Source: Burkholderiales bacterium (lineage in GTDB: Bacteria; Pseudomonadota; Gammaproteobacteria; Burkholderiales; SG8-41). From it: 7,018 bases of DNA. Shown in pieces: positions 6,692-7,018 of this stretch. Each line of letters opens with the position of its first letter. The stretch's first letter is position 1. Under the pieces are notes generated by a model. The model had not been told where the DNA came from and made no database searches. It worked only from the letters and a program-made list of their open reading frames with translations. Position numbers and translations under genes: made by a program. The DNA lies in the NCBI GenBank assembly GCA_005800795.1, contig SYEN01000058.1:1-7018 (forward strand), read 5' to 3'.

Positions 6692-7018
6692 TACCGCCGG
6701 CAGTGCTGTATTGGCCTGCAAGGGCCTGCGCAAGGTGTTCCAGCAGCCGGGCTTGGCTGAAGTGCCGGTGCTGCTGGGCGTGGATTTTGAAGTCGCGCGC
6801 GGTGAACGTGTGGCGATTGTCGGCGCCTCCGGTTCGGGCAAAAGCACGCTGCTGCATTTGATGGGCGGGCTGGATGAGGCCAGCGGTGGCGACATTTTCA
6901 TCATGGGTAAAAACATTCGCACGCAAAGCGAGGCCGAGCGCGGCATGACGCGTAATCAGTCGCTGGGTTTTGTATACCAGTTTCATCACCTGCTGCCGGA
7001 ATTCACTGCGGTGGAAAA
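6684..7018 (+). CDS. lolD: Lipoprotein-releasing ABC transporter ATP-binding protein LolD, 3' end outside window
   Basis: LolD is the cytoplasmic ATPase that powers lipoprotein release by the LolC/E complex. The 111 visible residues, about half of a typical 225-235 residue LolD, contain the Walker A motif GASGSGKST (47-55), followed by LLHLMGGLD (56-64), and the Q-loop segment LGFVYQFHHLLPEFTA (94-109) with Gln99. The YQFHHLLP sequence is characteristic of LolD among the MacB/FtsE-like ATPases. The signature LSGGQ, Walker B and H-loop lie beyond the right edge, so completeness cannot be judged. The start at 6684 follows a strong SD within lolC and gives a normal-length N-terminus. It is co-transcribed with the permease gene by position and overlap. 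Confidence 0.95.
   Translation, partial: MSDTAGSAVLACKGLRKVFQQPGLAEVPVLLGVDFEVARGERVAIVGASGSGKSTLLHLMGGLDEASGGDIFIMGKNIRTQSEAERGMTRNQSLGFVYQFHHLLPEFTAVE

Noticed and set aside
5411..6946. Long minus-strand frames (223 and 226 codons) opposite lolC and lolD
   Set aside because: They are antisense to clear Lol transporter genes, with His/Arg/Gln-rich content typical of reverse-complement reading.

Overview
This window looks like ordinary proteobacterial core chromosome, moderately GC-rich by eye, most likely from a Betaproteobacterium or a related Gammaproteobacterium. That rests on the LolC/E and LolD sequences, the presence of an RpfE-type protein (a family I know from Betaproteobacteria and xanthomonads), and a recJ-prfB gene order that also occurs in E. 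coli (recJ-prfB-lysS). No species can be named from this.

The left three quarters is transcribed leftwards (minus strand). Reading in that direction from about 5360, the genes are an RpfE-type conserved protein of unknown biochemical function, a single-component FAD aromatic-ring monooxygenase of the salicylate hydroxylase type, recJ (single-strand 5'-3' exonuclease), and prfB (peptide chain release factor 2). prfB runs off the left edge, lacking roughly its last 29 codons. It carries the classical +1 programmed frameshift: 27 codons, an in-frame UGA, then the rest of RF2 in the +1 frame. It therefore does not appear as one open frame. Between recJ and prfB are two related REP-like palindromes and an exact TATAAT -10 box.

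The right quarter is transcribed rightwards (plus strand) from a 77-bp divergent intergenic region. It holds a LolC/E-family lipoprotein-release permease, translationally overlapped by 8 nt with lolD, the ATPase of the same ABC exporter, which is cut by the right edge. The permease mixes LolC-like and LolE-like signatures, so it may be a LolF-type subunit that forms a homodimer.

The genes serve separate housekeeping roles: translation termination, DNA repair and outer-membrane lipoprotein sorting. The monooxygenase is the one gene whose role has no obvious link to its neighbours. I found no mobile element, CRISPR array, tRNA or rRNA, and no convincing new defence or metabolic system. The points most worth a second look are the prfB recoding site, the hybrid permease, the out-of-place monooxygenase and the paired palindromes.
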